Shown: in pieces, positions 1 through 12,716 of the stretch
Layout of the letters: every line of letters begins with the position of its first letter
Position numbering within the stretch: the first letter of the stretch is position 1
Source: Ricordea florida
Lineage: Eukaryota; Cnidaria; Anthozoa; Corallimorpharia; Ricordeidae
Assembly: GCA_949710005.1 (NCBI GenBank)
Contig: OX453274.1
Location: 12,420,668-12,484,667 of the forward strand
Length of the DNA: 64,000 bases
Reading direction: 5' to 3'
Made by a program: the position numbers and the translations under genes
The notes under the pieces: model-generated
The model's database searches: none
The model's input: only the letters and a program-made list of their open reading frames with translations
What the model was told of the DNA's origin: nothing

Positions 1-155
1 TACCGACGCTCAAAAATAAATAAATAGACGCGAAGGCTGCTCGAGACTCGACGAGGACGGATCACTCGCCGTTTCTGGGAACGGAGTCATCTTTCTACCG
101 ACGCTCAAAAATAAATAAATAGACGCGAAGGCTCCTCGAGACTCGACGAGGACCT
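1..155. repeat. 96-bp tandem repeat, two copies
   Basis: A block beginning TACCGACGCTCAAAAATAAA at position 1 recurs at about 97 with only a few differences, giving a ~96-bp period. Each copy ends in a CTCGAGACTCGACGAGGAC motif that leads into the shorter repeat downstream. The array is cut by the window edge, so its true length is unknown. No coding signal is visible. Confidence 0.85.
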
Positions 156-189
156 CTCGACTTCACTTTATGACCCTACGAGGATTACT

Positions 190-395
190 CTATAACACAC
201 GATGACTCGCCGAGGATGACTCGATGAGGCATCATTACTTGGCGAGACGCGTTGACTCGAAGAGGACGACACAACGAGGGGTGACTCGACGAGGACGACT
301 CAATGAGGGTGACTCGACGAGGGGATGACTCGAAGAGGACGACTAAGCGAGGATCACTCGACGGGGCAAGATGATTCGACGAGACTACCCATAAG
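190..395. repeat. Degenerate 14-16 bp minisatellite (GACTCGACGAGG)
   Basis: About a dozen imperfect copies of a 14-16 bp unit with consensus near GATGACTCGACGAG. It is richer in CpG and GC than the surroundings and shares its core with the 96-bp repeat to its left. The minus-strand open frame across it (185-433) is serine-rich only because of the repeat and is not a gene. Confidence 0.8.
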
Positions 396-430
396 TAGTC
401 GGGTTGTTTGTGAGGGACATCTGTTTTGCG

Positions 431-3400
431 CATTGTGTTGACGAGTTTTTTTTTTTTTTTTCAATCACTTGAAATGCTCAGTCTATTGTTTATGACATTT
501 ATATCCAATCTTATTATTATAGACACATTTCATTTCATTTAGTATAATTATATTGTCAACCTTCTTGCCTGCCAATTTTGTAACCTGAATGATAATGGTG
601 TTGATGGTTTTCTCCATTTTATTTCAAGATCACGAGTTTAATGCAACTAACTACAGGCATAAACATTCATGCGCTTTCTCTCCTTGTGCTCAAATTCATT
701 TTTCCACCTTCTAATGTTTACAAAAGACTTTTCATAAAGAGGGATAGAGAGTAGTAACGGTTATGGGAGCCCCAAAAAACTTGATGAGTTAGAGTCACTA
801 TTTAAAAGAGCTGTGTCGCTAAATTTACCGCCAAATTGAGTGAAACAAAATAAAAAAAAAAAGCTCAAAACATGAAAAAGCGGGTGTAAATAACAAAGCT
901 ATAACATATGGAGTAGAGGAACAGATGGAGAAAGTTGAAAAACATTTATACAGAAGGCAGGAAGGTTTTTTATCTATTGCTTCTGCACCAGAGAATATCT
1001 GTGAGATAAGGATCTGACATTGTCGACGGATTAGGATTACACTTTTTTCCTATAACAATACACTTTATACAGGTGTTTATAAGAATATCGAGCTGAAGAA
1101 TATGTTAAACCTAAACCCCTGGCTGAGACTTTGAGAAAGATAAAATTTTGTGGTTTAAAACATAGAGTACAGTTAAATATTTTTAACTTATTCCATTCTC
1201 CAAGCGGTGAAACTTGCAACAAAATGAAACTGAAAAATTACCCTTACTATAATATATAAAACCCCAATCTATTCAGTTTCTACTCTCGGGTCATGGGCTT
1301 TCCTCTTCGCATTTGTGAATTAAATTCAGAATAGACGCATAGACAGTATAATTTGTTTTTCCTTTATTTAGCACTAAGCTTGCCTTAAATTAATCGGCAA
1401 GTTAAAATTAGCTAAGAACCTAATGGGGAAAGCTCTTTCGCCATGATACTAACCATTTATTTAAATTAAGACATTTTCTATTTTATTTCACGTTGATCAT
1501 ACAGATGGCATTAGCTGTGCATTCGAAAACTATGATGTAAACTTTGCAAAATTTCCACTTCAAATCAGAAACGCATTATACTGTAACGTTGTTATCATAA
1601 AAGGCAACATGCAAAATTTTAAATTTGAACTCTTAGGGCCTTTTTCATGAAGTTGGGGGACTCCAGGAAGGTGATGTAACCCGCTTGTCCATATAATCTC
1701 TCATTCTAATTTGATTAACAATAGAAAGCCACAGGACTAAAAGTTGCAGCAAGAGCAGCAAGTGAGTGTAGAAAAGCCAAAACACGTGGTTTGCCAACAT
1801 ATTTCTTGTTCACATGTTAAGCGGGTAGTAAGATTGCATGTACAGGAGGGTTCTTTTCTAACCCCACCCAGGTGGGGTCCCCCACCTCCATGTACTGTCA
1901 AACTCAGAAAAAGGTGAAGCCTGGATATTTTCGCGCGCGCCTTATTGGAAATTTTATTGCAACACATTAACATTCCATAAAAATTTCTGCTTTGTGAGTT
2001 TCACAGTAGTAGTGACATAATCATCAAAGCCCGATACTTTGAGGTAAAAAGAAAACAAGCTTAGCAAAGTTCTCGACATCATAGTGTATAACACAATCTA
2101 GGAAACAGTCGTCATCAAAACGAGAAATAACGACGGGCAAAGCCGTTGGCTCATTGTCACAGTGGAAAAATGGAACCGCTTCTTTGCGTTAACTAATTAG
2201 ATTATATAAGCGCACAATTTGTTCATTTGTTTCTTCTATTTTCTATTTTAGTTAATCATAACTACAACAAAATTCTCAAATCGGATTGGCAATCAACTGC
2301 CATGATTTCAGCACCAATAGGACAGTACACGCGCACTTAAATGGCCTTTTTTTCACAGCTGGCAAAAAAAAGGTCTTCGAATTTCTTGTGTTTTGATTTA
2401 AAAATAGAGCCTTATATTATCACAAATTTTGTTAAAGTTATGATTAATCGGTAGGAGACCTTCATGTAGTCTAATTCGGTCTGTAATCATACTTAAAAAT
2501 TATTGGATGAGGTTTTTGTAACATCCAGAATAATCAAGGTCGAGGTAAAAGTGATACACCGCGTGACGTTGCCTGTAGATGACGTCTCAGGCGCTGATTT
2601 CGAAATTCAAGGCCATGTAGATGGGGTAGATACACTGGGTGGGACTTGTTAAGCCTTACAGGCCTATTAACCTATTAGCCTGGATCTTCTATTTTAAAAC
2701 AAGTCCATCTGTGAAACGGCACCAAAACCCTTATGCTTGGCCCCCTACTGTGTACCAGGATTTGGGTATCTTTGAATAAGTGCGAGTAACTTTAAAAAGA
2801 ACTATTGTCAATCTGTCATTCAGGTCGAAGGAAAATTTCCAATGCATTTCTGGTAAACAACTCGTTAAATAAATAAGGAGGAAGGATAAACAAATTATCA
2901 GCGCTACACACCACGCTTTGATTACATTTGTGACGCAGGATATGGCTCTGTAACATCATTGGCTTTGGATATTATATTATTGTATTATTACATTATTTAC
3001 AATATTTGTCAACGATTATTGCTACATGTATCTCAAGCAATATATACAGAAGTGGGTAACTTGTTAAAAGGGTTGTTTGTGTCCAGACTAGTTACTCTTC
3101 CCAGAAATACTGGTTTGTAATTTCACTCTTCATGATTGTCTCGATTCGTTGTTTAATATTAATACACTCACTCGCTCCTGTAAGTGGAGCACACAGTGTC
3201 CTTCAACAGGATCATCTAGTCTTTTCACCCCTCCCCCTCCATGCAGGGTAAAAAAGAGGGGACGGTCATCCGAGTGACCAACCCAGTCATAGACTGCCTA
3301 AAAAAACAACAACAACAAAAATAGTCTTTTAGCAATTTATCTCAATAGAAGGTTTTTTAAGGAAATTAAAAGAATCTATCTCTTTTAAGTTGAAATTATG

Positions 3401-3480
3401 GTCATACAACATACATGGTGGATTGATTTGACAGGAGGCAGAGTAACATGTAACAGTGCCTGTATTTTCTATATTTTAAA
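431..3480. other. Non-coding stretch, no gene recognised
   Basis: AT-rich sequence with an oligo-T run near 447-461 and scattered homopolymers. The open frames are short (at most 78 codons), have no recognisable domain and lack convincing exon borders. Probably intergenic or intronic. Confidence 0.6.
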
Positions 3481-3534
3481 AGTTATATACCCAGAGATAC
3501 ATATGAACACTTCAGATTAGCAAGAGCTTGTACC

Positions 3535-4590
3535 TGGTAACATGATTTCTTCTTGATGTAGCGGCTAACGCGCTCATTATTTGGCATTTTGACAATTATG
3601 TGCCAACCACTTTCGTCTTCTTTTAACACTCTTTTGTGCCTTGCCTCTCTAATAGCCCGCTGCAATGGAAATAAAAAGTATAATATTCTAATATTCTTAC
3701 AGTTTTGAGAGAGTTCCTACTCACGGAACATTTTTTAAAAGAGAGCAGAACGTTCTACAGGCAAACTCATTGAAATAAAAATACCTTAATTTTGAAAATA
3801 CAGCTTTCCATGCCCATTATATTCTTAAATGAAAAATTGAGTTCCTGTTTTAAAAAATGAATATACGAATATTTTACTTACCTCTTTACTCATATCTTCC
3901 ATCTAAAAAAAACAAAAGACAGAAAAAAACTCAGGTTAGTTATGTGATCTAACCTGTTCCAGGCATTTAGATAGTGGGGAGCAAGTTAAATTGTAAGCAA
4001 TAAGTGCAAAAGAAACATGAGGGGAAACAAAAAGGAGGGGAAACTGGGGCATTTTTTCCCACGTCAATTTTTAGTCCATGCCCAGCCTCGCCTGCTCTTC
4101 CCCTGTCTGGAACAGGCTAAGAGGGATCAAACAATGTCTATATTTCCAGGTTGATTTCTTACCAAAGAAAAGTGTTGGAGAAATTAAAATGACGTGTAAG
4201 CTATGCTGTTTAGTAGCAGAAAATATTATAAACCAGTCATGGTCTGTGAAAAAACAGCTCAAAAATTCAATATTAATTTATATACGTGTAGTAATTTATT
4301 ACATTTATCAAGATGCCATGTAACCTGGTTGCCTTTTCTTAGTTTACTATTTACCTACATTCTTTATAATGTATATTTTTTTGAAGGAGCAAGCTTTTGA
4401 TCAGTAAGACAAGACAGAATACCAATGTATTATGCCTTGTGCAGGGTAAAAAATAAAATCTTTTGTTGAGGAATTTTTTTTTAAATCTCACCTGAGAAGT
4501 GATCCACAAGAACTGGATTCAGAGGTGACGTTGATGGGGCAACAACAAACACCTCAGAATCCTTATTGTTGTCCCCAAATTTTTGTTTCA
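3535..4590 (-). CDS. Three small exons of an unidentified spliced gene
   Basis: Reading on the minus strand, three short open segments have good splice borders. Exon a (about 4590-4491) follows TTTCTTTCCAG and ends at GTGAG; its product includes KDSEVFVVAPSTSPLNPVL. Exon b (about 3901-3881) is 21 nt, follows TTTTTTAG, encodes MEDMSKE and ends at GTAAGT. Exon c (about 3661-3535) follows TTTCCATTGCAG, encodes a charged segment containing IREARHKRVLKEDESGWHII and ends CAG/GTACAA. The second half of exon c (hydrophobic-charged, with NNERVSRYI) faintly recalls a UBX-type beta strand, but I cannot assign a family. Flanking exons are not recognisable, so this may be a partial host gene or an exon relic. 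Joining of the three exons is inferred from splice signals only. Confidence 0.45.
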
Positions 4591-4599
4591 CTGGAAAGA

Positions 4600-6050
4600 A
4601 ATACAAAATCGTCCACATCAAAAGTATTACATAGTGACAAACTTCCAAATAATATATAAACTAAACTATCACTTGACAGTACAAATTATTAAGTAGTCAA
4701 GTCTATGGTCAAGTGAGCATTTGATCATGCTGAAGATCTCTGTTATTCTTCTTCTCATTTTTTTTCACTTATATAAAATCAATTTTTTTCATGCATAGAA
4801 ACTATAGACAAATCCATGGATAGATAAGACACAAAAAACCCTCTTTCCATCATCTCTCTTTAACTAAAAATGGCAGCCATACATTTACAGTTTTACGTGC
4901 ATTATTTAACGTAGATTTATGTACTTATGATCTGAAGAATTATTTGTTCTATTTTTCACCTGGTAAATACAATTGCAAACAGGTATATCAATGATGTTAA
5001 TGTAATACAAAATGCTGAGGCACAAAAATTTAACATTGTTTCTTGACGACTTGATCACAACTATACTAATCACCTTGTCTTCCATTTATTGACTCTGCTA
5101 TCCCCAACCAAAAATAAACATCATTAGCTTCGGAGATGCCACTAAGAAGCCTTTGGGAAAACAAGAAACCCTAGATGTTATGTACACATGTTGAAATAGT
5201 ATTTTGTGTTTGCGCTTACTAACAATAAGGAACTATAAATTCTCTTTAAGAATGAATAAATAAACAATAACAAATAAACAATGCAAGAATAGTTACTCTA
5301 GCAGTGCAAGGTGTCATTCGTTTAACTTATAGTATAGTAAATTTTAATTATTTAGAAAAATACTTTGCAGTACTTGCATGAGGTTGGATGACTAGGTATC
5401 TTAATCAAAACCACTCTCAAGTTGAAATTCTTAGCCAAGTTATTCAGAAAGAATGACAAAGCTATTATCATTCCAAATGAATCCATTTTTTTTCATTCAA
5501 ACAGTGAACTTGCTAGATATTATTCAATGTAGTGTAACCAAAAATTTTACGTCTATTTCTATAAATGGGCTTCGCCTCACACCATCCAAGTAGTGATGCC
5601 CACCATAAAAGTGACGCCCTCTGTTTTATATCTCTATACGTGGTATGGGTTTTAAATTTATGCAGTGTCACACTCAACATTCTAGTTTATAAAAAGACTA
5701 AAATTTTCAGTTAGAATTAGTGTTTGTAGTCACCTTGCAAGATGACTATCGTTTCCTTGACGTGACATTACCACTCAAACAATTATCTTTCCATCTTGAG
5801 AAGCTTGTTGGCATATCTACATGATTACAAATTGAAACAAAAAAATAATATTAATATAGTTTAACTAGCCCTTGCCTTCTTTGTTCACCTCAAGGGAAAT
5901 TAATTTTTGCACTATAATAATAGTGAAACATTAGACAACACACTTGGGAAAAGTGAATCTTGACTGACCAGTGCTGGAAACAAAACCAATAATCGGTGAC
6001 AAAATTGTACTTATTCTAAGTAGCATAACTTCAAAGAACAGAACAATCCA
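4600..6050. other. Non-coding stretch, no gene recognised
   Basis: AT-rich sequence between the small exons and the Ig-like exon. No convincing reading frame, repeat or structural RNA is seen. Confidence 0.55.
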
Positions 6051-6052
6051 CA

Positions 6053-6225
6053 CTATCGTCCATCAGTTGGTTCAGTAACAGGTGTATTGCTGCCATTGAA
6101 GTAAATTGTGTACACTGAAACTGCTGGGTTGGCACCAGTCACTCTACATGTGAAGGTCACTGGATCACCTTGTACAGCGGCGTCTCCCGTCACACTAGTT
6201 GTCAGTGTTGTACCTCCAGGTTTGT
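6053..6225 (-). pseudogene. Truncated immunoglobulin-like domain exon
   Basis: On the minus strand a TTCCTCCACAG acceptor leads into an open segment of about 57 residues resembling the first half of an Ig-like/I-set domain. It contains the typical VQGDPVTFTCRVTGANP stretch (strand B with the first disulphide cysteine), followed by a strand with tyrosine residues and then TDGR and a stop codon. The second half of the Ig fold, including the expected YxCxV cysteine, is missing, and no donor site precedes the stop. It is therefore either a terminal fragment or a broken exon of a cell-surface or adhesion-type gene. No neighbouring exon was found. The acceptor phase implies an upstream exon contributing one base. 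Confidence 0.55.
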
Positions 6226-6299
6226 CTGTGGAGGAAGGAGTTGTTGAAATAGCAGCAAAATTGTTCTTCATTAGAACTTCATGGTCCGTTTTGTTTTAA

Positions 6300-7616
6300 G
6301 TCTAGTAAAATCATTCTGTCCAGGTGATTAGATCAACGGCTACAAGGCGGGGTCTCTCTTATGGAGAAACTATAAGCACAACGCACAATACGAGGAAATC
6401 TACCCAAACAACGTGGGGAAAAATAAAGAAGAATACCTCTCAAAAGTCTGCTATTACGTACCACCCTGTTTGTAATAAACTAGAGTAAGGCAAACTGATC
6501 ATGTTTGCTTAGAAAAGAGTTTAAAATAGCACAAAAAACTGCGCACTAGACATTAAGATGTCTGAACGGTTTAACTAGTGAGCGCGTAAACAATAAGAAA
6601 AACAATACTTGCAAGATATTTTCCCATCTTTTTGAGCGCATTTTCTCACTGCAAAAACGATTATATTACTTTGTTAGGAGCTTTCTTTTTCTTGCGAATT
6701 GCACAACAACGTAACCTGTAAGGTCTAAATTAATGGCCTGTCTTAGGAAAAGTTTGGGTTTTCGAGTTAGCTGGTCCTGCCATTCAGCGATATAATAAAT
6801 AAATAAAAAATATAATATAGTTAAATAGTTCATGTCTGTATTACATTTGAAACACTGTCTTTATTAATTTCTCGTTTCCCACGGTCAACCTAATGTAGCT
6901 TATGTTTCCGTCACGCTCCTATCAATTTCCTTTTAAGGCTTCAGTTAATAATTTCTCATATTACGCATGAATTATTGTTCACGTGTTTTCAACGGGTTAC
7001 TACATGTACTTTTCCTTTAGCTGCAAAGAATTGTCGCTCTACTTTTAACTGGCTATTGACTTAAGAGCTTACCAAAGTAAGTGTATGATGTTTTGTAATA
7101 CGTACCCTCTACATTGTTCGTTAACTCAGTTTCTTTTCGCTTTTATTTGTTTCTATTTGACTTGTAGTTGGAACTACGCTCTATTAAGCTCTGTCAGGCT
7201 CTACTACTCTCTATCACGTACTACCGCGCTCTACCACTTGTTACAACTACAGTACCATTAAAATTATTGAAATCAACGGCGTGCGTTCTTTTTATAAAAT
7301 TCCAAAAGCTAGAAGATATCCTTGTGGTTCCCCAAGGACCACCGTCCGTCCGTAAGAGATACAAGAAAATCGTTTTCCCTCTAAAATTTTTACAACCGAA
7401 AGAAATGTACCATGATAACATAAGAGGAGTTAAAAACGTGCGCTACTATCGCTACATAGCTATGGAGGCACTTAGTAATCGAAGGAACAATTAGGGAACA
7501 AGGAAAGCACCCAACTGCGGGTCATCCTTCTCGCTAGGCTGCATGTACTATCACGGAATTCTCTTGTGCCTTTAATATCTGGAAAGAGACGCATACTCGC
7601 AGTAATATGATCTGCA
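6300..7616. other. Non-coding stretch left of the Polinton
   Basis: No domain-bearing frame. The 108-codon plus-strand frame at 7168-7494 has no recognisable features and a simple repeated TACTCTCTATCAC-like start, so I do not call it a gene. Confidence 0.5.
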
Positions 7617-7775
7617 GCGTTCTGGCGCACCCCATAAGATAAATTAAAATCCAACCAATTTTTAATCGCGCCTTAGACAGAATCAGCCAAAATATATTTA
7701 AATCCAAACAAATTTCTAGTGAGGTATCACCAGAATCCGCATCAAATTACCCCCAATACCCCCCAATACAAGGTT
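7617..7775 (+). repeat. Polinton left terminal inverted repeat
   Basis: This segment matches the reverse complement of 36600-36758 at roughly nine of ten positions by eye. It includes the outer GCGTTCTGGCGCACCCC, the GGTATCACCAGAATCCGCATC segment and the C-rich TTACCCCCAATACC inner part. The similarity fades beyond about 7780. Confidence 0.85.
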
Positions 7776-8051
7776 TTGCATCGACTGGACATTTATTCTT
7801 TATGAATATAATAAGTTGTTTGTGAGATAAATGTAGCTTTTTTGGAGCCACAACTTGCACAAATACATTTTACCATAAATTTCCATCACTTGTTACGATA
7901 CATTCTTCGCTTCCTTTGATACATTCAGTCACTTTCTTTCTTTTAAACAATAACTCAACATTGTATAAATAATCATGCCTAGTGTCTTTAGATATTAAAG
8001 AAATCGATCTTTTTATATTAGTTAAGGACAAGACAGCCGAAAAAACATAAT

Positions 8052-11000
8052 GGATGAGCCTGTTCCAGAAATAAATGTGCCAGTTTTGAGGCCAAAACCC
8101 AAAATAAAAACAAACCAAAGCATTAATTACGTCGATGAAACTAGATGTATACTGAGAGAACTTTCCGATTGGTTATTATCTTACATTCCACCCCAATCGG
8201 AAAAACGTAGATCAAAGAGTTGAAGATTTAAAAAATAGGATAAATCAACTCTACAAAAATTATCCAAATCCGGGTAATTATGCATTAAGAGAACATCGCT
8301 CAAAAAAATTATCTTGGGAATTACAGAATTGAAGGAGATACAGGAGATGCTAGATCATTTATGGCTAAGAGTAGACTATCGGATAAGCCCGTCAAATTAA
8401 GATTTATATTAATTATATATAACCTGTATATTCAAATTGGACTCACCAACTAGAATACCTGAAGAAACGTTTGCTGGGTTTACTGCCGGCAAGCCTATGT
8501 TAATTACTGACCCAGATAATGTAATGGGAATAATAGACCAAATAACCAGAATCATATTAGAGAAAATACCTAAATTTGAAACGGTTGGGACGAGTTGGCA
8601 GTGTGTTAATGTTGAACATTTCGATATGCAAGTAGTAGAGGCAGATTTAGTTATCTAAATTTATTGCAAATAAGAAAGGTCTTGTTAATGTTCAAAATCT
8701 AAATGATAATGAGTGCTTCAAGTGGTCAGTTACATCAGCAGTATATCAAGCATCTAAAGATCCACAAAGATTAACCAAATATGTAGAAAATTCCAAAAAA
8801 TTTGACTGGGCCAACATAAATTTCCCAACCACCCCTAAAGATTTAGTAATTGGATACAATGATCAAAGCAAAAAAATTAATACATTGATAAATAATTCTA
8901 AACTTCTAGAAAACGATCAGTATATTAATTTATTATTTATTAGTATTGAAAAAACTAACAATTATTGCTAAATTAAAGATTTAAGTAGATTATTATCATC
9001 AAAAATTAAAAACCAGCAAGGTAAAATGCTTTTCTGTTTAAGGTGTTCAATTTCGTTTAATTGCCAGCAATCGCTATTTTAACATAATAATTATTGCAGT
9101 CAAAAAGAAAAAGTTCATACTACGATGCCAATCAATAAAGATGGATCACCAAAATTTCTTCAATATGTTCCATCTGGATGGTGTTATTTTGTACAACCAA
9201 ATGATACAGCGATTTGCTAGCCAAAATTATTGCATTATACTGCAAAATTTGAAGATGATGATGTAGCGCATCAATTTTTCCTAAGTTTAGAAAAAAACAA
9301 CTCAAGAAATTTACAAAAAAATTAAAGACCATTAGATGGTGAAAAAGTCTTGGACCATGGCCACTTAACAGGGCAATATCGATGAGCGGCTCCTAATAAA
9401 TGTAACCTAAATTATCTAATACCCCATTTTATCCCGATAATTTTTCGTAATCTAACTGGATATGACTCACATCTGTTCATTAAGATATAAATTTAACCGA
9501 AGAAAATAGTGGAAAAATAGATTGTATCGCTAATACATACGGAAGAACGATGTATTACATTTTCCAAAAACATCTTGGTAGATATACGATTTGACAAAAC
9601 GGCAAAAAAGTTCCTGTATATATTAAACTACGATTTATTGACAGTTTTAGATTTATGGCGGCGGGATTAGATAATTTAGTCGACAATTTGCCTAAAGACA
9701 AGTTCGTAAATTTATCCACATATTATCAAGGAAAAAAAAAAGAATTATTAGAACGGAAGGGGGTATTTTTCTATGACTGGTTTGACAATTATAATATACT
9801 TAAATACCCAGAATTGCCAACTGAAGAAAAATCTTATTCCCAGTTAAACAATAAAAATATTTCTGTGAAAGATTACCAACACGCTAAAAAAGTATGGAAC
9901 GTATTTTGAATGGAATCCATACAAAATTATCACAATCTTTCTTTAAGATCCGACGTTCTATTATTATCTGATGTGTTTGAGAATTTCCGAGATGTAAGTT
10001 ACATTAGAAGTACTAAAAGACCCGGAAATTTTAGATATTGTTGAGAAAGGTACTCGTGGTGGAGATTCTATGATTTCTATGGAAAAGCAAATAACAAATA
10101 TATGTAAAATTATGATCCAACTAAACCAAGTCAATATATAATGTATTTGGACGCAAATAATTTATACGGATAGGCTATGAGTAAACAATTACCAACTCAT
10201 GGATTCCCATTTATGACATCTGCAGAATTAACTAATTGGGAAACCATGCCATGTGTTTTAGAAGTCGTTCTAGCCTACCCAAGGGACCTACACGACTTCT
10301 ATAATGATTATCCAATGGCACCTGAACATCTTAAAGTGGATTACGTAGAAAAAAATAATTACAACTTTAAAAGGCAAGAGTGAATACGTAATACGCCGAG
10401 CAAATTTAAAAATATACCTTGAACACGGCTTAATACTAACTAAAGTCCATCGCGGTGTTACTTTTGAAGAATCAACCTGGATGAAAAATGTATCTACCTA
10501 AATACTAGTCTAATAGCAAAAGCCACAAACAACTTTGAAAAAAGATTTCTTCAAACTTATGAACAACTCCGTATTCGGCAAGACGATGGACAATATTACA
10601 AACAGGAAAGAAATTGGTTAAAGATTTAGATAACGCCAAAATTTAAATAGCGCAAAAAAGTTTATAATTAGACCAACTATTAAAAATTATACGATATTTA
10701 ATGAGAACTTCGCTGCTATCCATTTGGGCAAAGAAGAGTTAATATTCGAGAAACCAGTTTACCTCGGTATGTGTATAATAGAACTGAGTAAAACCTTAAT
10801 GTACAAATTCCACTATGAGTACATTAAACCAAAGTGTGATAATGCTTAACTGCTTTTGACTGACACAGATTCTTTAATGTATCTAATAAACACAAAAGAT
10901 TTCTACTTGGATATTAATCCAGACACAGAATCAATGGGATTAAAACTGGGTTTAACAAGAAAGTAATCAGTAAATTTAAGGATGAATCTGGCTGTGAACA

Positions 11001-11356
11001 AATCAAAGAATTCATCGGATTATGGACTAAACTATATTCATATTTATTGGATGATGGTGTAGAAAAGAAAAGAAGTAAAGACATCCGTAGATCCGTTATA
11101 AAACGTGAGATATCTCATAATGATTATATCGAGTGTTTATTTAATGAGAAAAAAAAAATATAGCAGAATGAATGTTGTTAACAGTAAGGTACATGATATC
11201 TACTCAGAGACTATCAATAAAGCGGCCCTATCACCGTTTGACGATAAAAGAATACTCAGAAAAGATACTACCGATACATATGCTATTGGGCATTATAAAT
11301 CCAAAGATGAATCCGTTATGGTTGATTACAGCTACGATAAAGTCTCGTATTTATAG
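8052..11356 (+). pseudogene. Protein-primed type B DNA polymerase (Polinton PolB), degenerate
   Basis: Translated in changing frames, this region follows the Polinton/adintovirus DNA polymerase (DNA_pol_B_2) from end to end. At 8660-8950 there is an N-terminal block with NECFKWSV. Around 9340-9470 come a His/Cys-rich DHGHLTGQYR segment and TGYDSHLF. At 9655-9909 there is an intact 84-codon stretch with LPKDKFVNLSTYY. At 10140-10380 lies the polymerase motif A region (YLDANNLYG followed by PTHGFP), then motif B-like NSVFGKTMDN near 10565 and catalytic motif C LTDTDS near 10870. The C-terminal block ends at 11356. It carries many TAA, TAG and TGA stops plus frameshifts, so it cannot make polymerase. 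The intact enzyme would replicate the element's DNA using a terminal protein primer. It lies just inside the left inverted repeat, reading inward. Confidence 0.9.
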
Positions 11357-11919
11357 TAAAATAAACTTGGAAGCAATAGTTAATAATACTATTATTGATG
11401 AGCAAATTATTGAAATAAACCCATATAACAGCGGTAAATTTAAAACTCAAAGAACAATAATAATTAATCTAGGAGATAGAAAAATTAACTGTAAGTTCAG
11501 TATTCAAAAATTGAACTTTAGTCTTAGTGGGATGCAAATCTTTAGAAGATGGTAGTAATGCAGCTAATATAATCAAACGTAAATTAAACGATGATTCAAC
11601 TAGTCATGTAACTATATGCTTACCAAATGCGGCAACAAACTGTGGTTATTATATCAATCAAGATAAACTTGTAAAGTTAATGAATACTCAACCCGAAGTT
11701 GTTCGGTGTTATTTCGACAAGAACAAGTATTTTGGGGTAGTAATTGTTTATCGGAGTACTACTCGCGATTTCAAGATAATTGTATTTAGACCTGGAAAGA
11801 TAAATATAACATCAGCTGTTAATAATACACAAGTACAACAAGTATATGAATTTATTAGAGGAATCTGTTGTAAATATTTCAATAAAATAAAATTGCAAGA
11901 CAATCGTATTAATATATGA
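11352..11919 (+). pseudogene. TATA-binding-protein-fold protein, one frameshift
   Basis: Two overlapping frames, joined by a frameshift near 11520, give a protein of about 185 residues that looks like a TBP-type double repeat. The first repeat has a strand pair followed by LVGCKSLEDGSNAANIIKRK, matching the TBP pattern in which a conserved TGAKS is followed by an amphipathic helix. The second repeat has KNKYFGVVIVYR, then IIVFRPGKINIT and a final helix. This corresponds to the PGLIYR and FxSGKhhhT positions of TBP. Divergence is high, as in TBP-like proteins of nucleocytoplasmic large DNA viruses. It lies directly behind the Polinton polymerase, and its stop overlaps the start of the next gene (ATGA at 11916-11919), a compact viral arrangement. 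The expected role is promoter recognition for the element's own genes. The family call rests on pattern reading only. Confidence 0.6.
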
Positions 11920-12613
11920 GTGAGTCAAGAAATAAAAAAATGTCAACGATGTAACATCCATAGATGTCCAAGTTCTCTTATAAAAGAAGGACGGGAAATG
12001 AAACCTTGTTTGAATTGTCTAGATTATGCTAACAAAATACCGTGAAAATAATGAATGCCCACATAAAAAAAAACAAAGCAAAACAAAATAACAATGAAAA
12101 GATTGTGATGGTATCAACATTTGTTTACACAAAAAATATAAATATAGGTGCATGGATTACAACGGATCACAAATATGTCAACACAAAAAGCAACAAGATA
12201 AATGCATTGAATGTGATGGTATAAACATTTGTGTACATAAAAAATATAAATCCAACTGTATAGAGTGTGGTGGATTATACACATGCATCCATAAAAAATG
12301 GAAACGTGTTTGTAGAATATGTACATACGAAATTAATGTCAGCAACTCTAAATGGATCAGTAATTGCAAAATATATGATAGAAAACATAATCTATATGAC
12401 TCTGATCACTTTATAGGCGAATCATTTCTAAGAGGGATAGTTGAAGAGTATAGTCATTGTTACTACACAGATTGTAAAGTTAAGCCTCAATATATTCTTC
12501 GTAGATATGATATGGCAACAATAGAACGATTAAATAACAAAATAGGTCGTATTAAATCAAACCGAGTATTGTGTTGTTTCAAATGCAATAATATGAGGAA
12601 ATCTAATTCATAA
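11916..12613 (+). pseudogene. Zinc-repeat protein with C-terminal HNH-like domain
   Basis: An N-terminal CxxC...CxxC zinc-ribbon-like segment (about 11940-12030) is followed by tandem modules of the form C-x-H-K-K-x5-C-x2-C. The best preserved are ICQHKKQQDKCIEC, ICVHKKYKSNCIEC and TCIHKKWKRVCRIC (12165-12325). The C-terminus (12380-12613) has CYYTDC, then TIERLNNKIGRIKSNRVLCC and FKCNNMRK, the layout of an HNH-type nuclease (Cys pair, N at the core, CxxCN). The usual catalytic His of the GHxxxN motif reads GRIKSN here, so activity is doubtful. The 153-codon frame 12152-12613 is open, but the upstream modules are in other frames with stops. Proteins of this architecture occur in giant viruses, algae and some fungi. 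Here the gene lies inside a Polinton, convergent with the integrase. Confidence 0.65.
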
Positions 12614-12716
12614 GTACCTTCTTTGGAGGAAGCTCTCTGTTAGATTGAATTACCTGCAATTCTTCACGGACCAGTCCTCCTCAAGGTCCATCTTTCATAT
12701 AGTATAAAACCGGCTA

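Noticed and set aside
185..433. 82-codon minus-strand ORF at the left edge
   Set aside because: Lies entirely over the minisatellite; serine-rich by repetition.
3200..3260. C-rich stretch as a possible promoter or CpG island
   Set aside because: Too short, with no CpG enrichment and no adjacent gene start.
7168..7494. 108-codon plus-strand ORF left of the Polinton
   Set aside because: No domain, no splice or promoter context, and simple-sequence-like N-terminus; an overlapping minus-strand ORF is equally long-lived by chance.
8052..11919. Alternative genetic code to explain the many stops in the Polinton polymerase
   Set aside because: TAA, TAG and TGA all interrupt it and frameshifts are frequent, so ordinary decay explains the pattern better than recoding.
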